The notes under the pieces: model-generated
Seen by the model: only the letters and a program-made list of their open reading frames with translations
The model's database searches: none
What the model was told of the DNA's origin: nothing
Shown here: positions 13,933-15,245 of the stretch, piece after piece
How the letters are laid out: each line of letters starts with the position of its first letter
Numbering within the stretch: position 1 is the first letter of the stretch
Translations under genes and position numbers: made by a program
DNA from: Thermoplasmata archaeon
Lineage (GTDB): Archaea > Thermoplasmatota > Thermoplasmata > GCA-020350865
NCBI GenBank assembly: GCA_020351895.1
Contig: CP070672.1
Coordinates: 3,762,953 to 3,778,197, forward strand
Reading direction: 5' to 3'
DNA: 15,245 nucleotides

Positions 13933-14017
13933 AATCCCACTCCCTTCGCATTTTATGTTCGAATTGAAATTCACTCGCACATCTTTAATTCTTGAAACCT
14001 CCGCCTCCTCAATTATC

Positions 14018-14100
14018 GGCCCTACTATCCATATTATTGCTTACAATATAAGGATTGCGCCCCCATTCCTTTCAGATTGCCTCTCCCCTAGCCTACTCGA
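14018..14100 (-). repeat. Dispersed promoter-like repeat, copy A (upstream of SRPBCC gene)
   Basis: The + strand begins GGCCC (14018-14022), continues TACTATCCATATTATTGC (14023-14040), then AATATAAGGATTGCGC (14045-14060), then a flank CAGATTGCCTCTCCCC resembling CAGAATGGAGCCTCC of copy B, ending near TCGA (14097-14100). On the - strand the box CTTATATT is centred near 14048 and predicts a start near 14022, so the conserved core spans the interval from promoter recognition to initiation. No gene is seen in 13981-14168. Confidence 0.7.
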
Positions 14101-14168
14101 AAACGGTAATGTGGGAAACAAAATATTTGTTATTTATTTACTAAGATGTAAATAATTATATCGAGGAG

Positions 14169-14519
14169 CTAGTGATCAATCGGATTAACTAAGGAAAACC
14201 AATTGCCATCAGGATCTGTGAATGTTAAACACTTTTCTGATAAATCTGTACCTTTAAATTTGAGCCCTCTGGAAGTTAATTCCTTAACTGATTTATCCAA
14301 ATCATTCGTATATAGCACAAGCCCGATATTTGTGCTTTGATAGTTCATTATCTGTTGATGGTTTTTCCCAGGTCTAAGAAGTATCTCTGTTTGATCCTTT
14401 TTTAACCAAACATATTTGTCCTTTTGAATATCTTCAATAGTGAATCCTAAAACATTCTTGTAAAATTCTTTTGATTTTAATGGATCTTTTACAAAGATTT
14501 CAATGTGTCCTAGATTCAT
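14169..14519 (-). CDS. VOC-fold (glyoxalase/bleomycin-resistance-like) protein
   Basis: A 116-residue protein of two beta-alpha-beta-beta-beta modules. The first begins LGHIEIFVKDPLKSKEFYKNVLGF; the second begins NIGLVLYTNDLDKSVKELTSRG and ends CLTFTDPDGNWFSLVN. The first-strand histidine is present (His5). The equivalent in the second module and the closing glutamate of the usual GN-x-x-E-L are replaced, so a catalytic metal site is doubtful; drug- or ligand-binding members also lack it. The start at 14519 follows GGAGGGTG eight bases upstream. A TATA-like stretch (14541-14553) lies so close that the leader would be very short; read-through from the upstream Fe-S protein gene 74 bases away is also possible. 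Confidence 0.85.
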   Translation of the reverse strand: MNLGHIEIFVKDPLKSKEFYKNVLGFTIEDIQKDKYVWLKKDQTEILLRPGKNHQQIMNYQSTNIGLVLYTNDLDKSVKELTSRGLKFKGTDLSEKCLTFTDPDGNWFSLVNPIDH

Positions 14520-14593
14520 GGTTACACCCTCCGAAACGTCCTATATATTTTAATGATAGTATTTGAAACTTGTCAAAGGAGGTTGTGTGCCAT

Positions 14594-15245
14594 TTATTTT
14601 ATTCCTAAAGAATTGGGACATATTTTTCGACACACATTACACTTCTTTAGTATGTAGCCCTTTTCTGTTCTGTAGTTTGAGTGGGGTCTGCAAAGTTTTT
14701 GGTCTACCGTCTTCCCATTTAGGGCTTTTGCTGGACAAGATTCTAAACAGAGGGTGCAATCGGGGGGACATCCTTCGTATGTAGCAATTTCATCTCCCTT
14801 CAATTCAGCCGGAACCAATACTGCTCCAATCTGAATCATATTCCCGAATTCCTTATTTATCAAAAGAGTGTTCTTACCGAGAACACCAAGTCCAGCAAGA
14901 TGACCGGCGTGACGCAATGATAGAATGGCCCTACCGTATGAGTGTTCAGGTTCCCAATACTCGTAAGGATCATCTGAAGGAATAGGAACAGCTCTTATTC
15001 CCTGATCTTCTAATTTAAGGGAAACTTCGAATCCAAGTTCATCGACCTTCTGAGTGATTATATTATTGACATACGTATATGGAACGCAACTTGTGGCAAA
15101 AAGCGATTCTACAGGAAGTCTTTTGGCAAACACGACCACGGATCTACTGTCTTTGTAAATATCCTTGGGGCGAAAGCCTTTTGGAGCCTCATTGAATCTT
15201 TCAACTGGAGCTATCCCACAAAGATCTGCTCCCAAACCCTTAATA
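14594..15245 (-). CDS. QueG-like 4Fe-4S protein, partial (N-terminus beyond window)
   Basis: The frame is open to the right edge; about 216 residues are visible and the start lies outside. The sequence resembles the epoxyqueuosine-reductase-like / double-cluster family (COG1600 type). It opens with LGADLCGIAPVERF and has SLRHAGHLAGLGVLGKNTLLIN in the middle. Two 4Fe-4S motifs are near the end: CPPDCTLCLESCP and, with a nearby Cys in QKLCRPHSN, CNVCRKICP. True QueG reduces epoxyqueuosine in tRNA using cobalamin; most archaea lack that pathway and many archaeal members have unknown roles, including links to corrinoid or dehalogenase-like chemistry. The protein ends soon after the second cluster, without the HEAT-like tail of bacterial QueG. 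A role in electron transfer to a corrinoid enzyme is an inference only. Confidence 0.8.
   Translation of the reverse strand, partial: IKGLGADLCGIAPVERFNEAPKGFRPKDIYKDSRSVVVFAKRLPVESLFATSCVPYTYVNNIITQKVDELGFEVSLKLEDQGIRAVPIPSDDPYEYWEPEHSYGRAILSLRHAGHLAGLGVLGKNTLLINKEFGNMIQIGAVLVPAELKGDEIATYEGCPPDCTLCLESCPAKALNGKTVDQKLCRPHSNYRTEKGYILKKCNVCRKICPNSLGIK

Noticed and set aside
9431..14100. Integron attC sites at the repeats
   Set aside because: Isolated 7-mers fit the core patterns (GCCCAAC at 12296, GTTAGGT near 10250), but no copy shows a matching pair with symmetric arms, and no integrase is visible.
9431..14100. CRISPR array
   Set aside because: The repeat copies are separated by whole genes and vary in sequence and spacing; there are no regular spacers.
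1..15245. tRNA, rRNA or other structured RNA genes, and insertion sequences
   Set aside because: No cloverleaf, CCA-ending or conserved rRNA stretch was seen in the gaps, and no transposase or terminal inverted repeats were found. Only visual inspection was possible.

Overview
The window looks archaeal. Three things point that way. TATA-like boxes of the TTTAWATA type sit about 25 bases before plausible transcription starts. Ribosome binding sites resemble GGAGGTG. The leading genes are archaeal energy and nucleotide salvage genes: a fused ADP-forming acyl-CoA/acetyl-CoA synthetase and an AMP phosphorylase. The EFR1-type flavodoxin-ferredoxin protein and the absence of bacterial -35/-10 promoters agree. 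The exact lineage cannot be fixed from the sequence. An uncultivated anaerobic Thermoplasmata-like or other euryarchaeal/Asgard-like heterotroph is the best guess.

Layout. Positions 1-4073 read on the + strand: the tail of a MaoC-type hydratase, the ADP-forming synthetase, a 58-residue ATP-cone protein and, overlapping it, AMP phosphorylase. Everything from 4110 to the right edge reads on the - strand, so the two blocks converge at about 4074-4110. From right to left the - block is: a truncated QueG-like 4Fe-4S protein, a VOC-fold protein, a SRPBCC/AHSA1 protein, a two-domain GNAT acetyltransferase, a 72-residue four-CxxC protein, a GNAT fused to a YoaP/thioredoxin-like domain, a multi-pass membrane protein, and a zinc-ribbon membrane protein. 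These are followed by a tight run (tag glycosylase, methyltransferase, alpha/beta hydrolase, EFR1 protein, second methyltransferase), then a cupin and two highly charged coiled-coil proteins.

The + block joins CoA-thioester energy conservation (acyl-CoA + ADP + Pi to acid + CoA + ATP) with AMP breakdown to adenine and ribose 1,5-bisphosphate, the entry to the type III RuBisCO route of archaea. The small ATP-cone protein overlapping the phosphorylase gene is a candidate nucleotide sensor for it. The - block is accessory in character: repair, methyl transfer, acetylation, small binding folds and small zinc proteins.

The most unusual feature is a dispersed intergenic repeat between about 9.4 and 14.1 kb. 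Five copies (near 9431, 10160, 11951, 12295 and 14018) and a shortened sixth (13389) all lie in the same orientation, each just upstream of a different - strand gene. Each full copy contains a TATA-like core promoter and conserved sequence down to the expected transcription start. Copies B and C also share an upstream module with identical spacing. It may be a shared regulatory promoter, a small mobile element that carries a promoter, or the joint of a cassette-like array.
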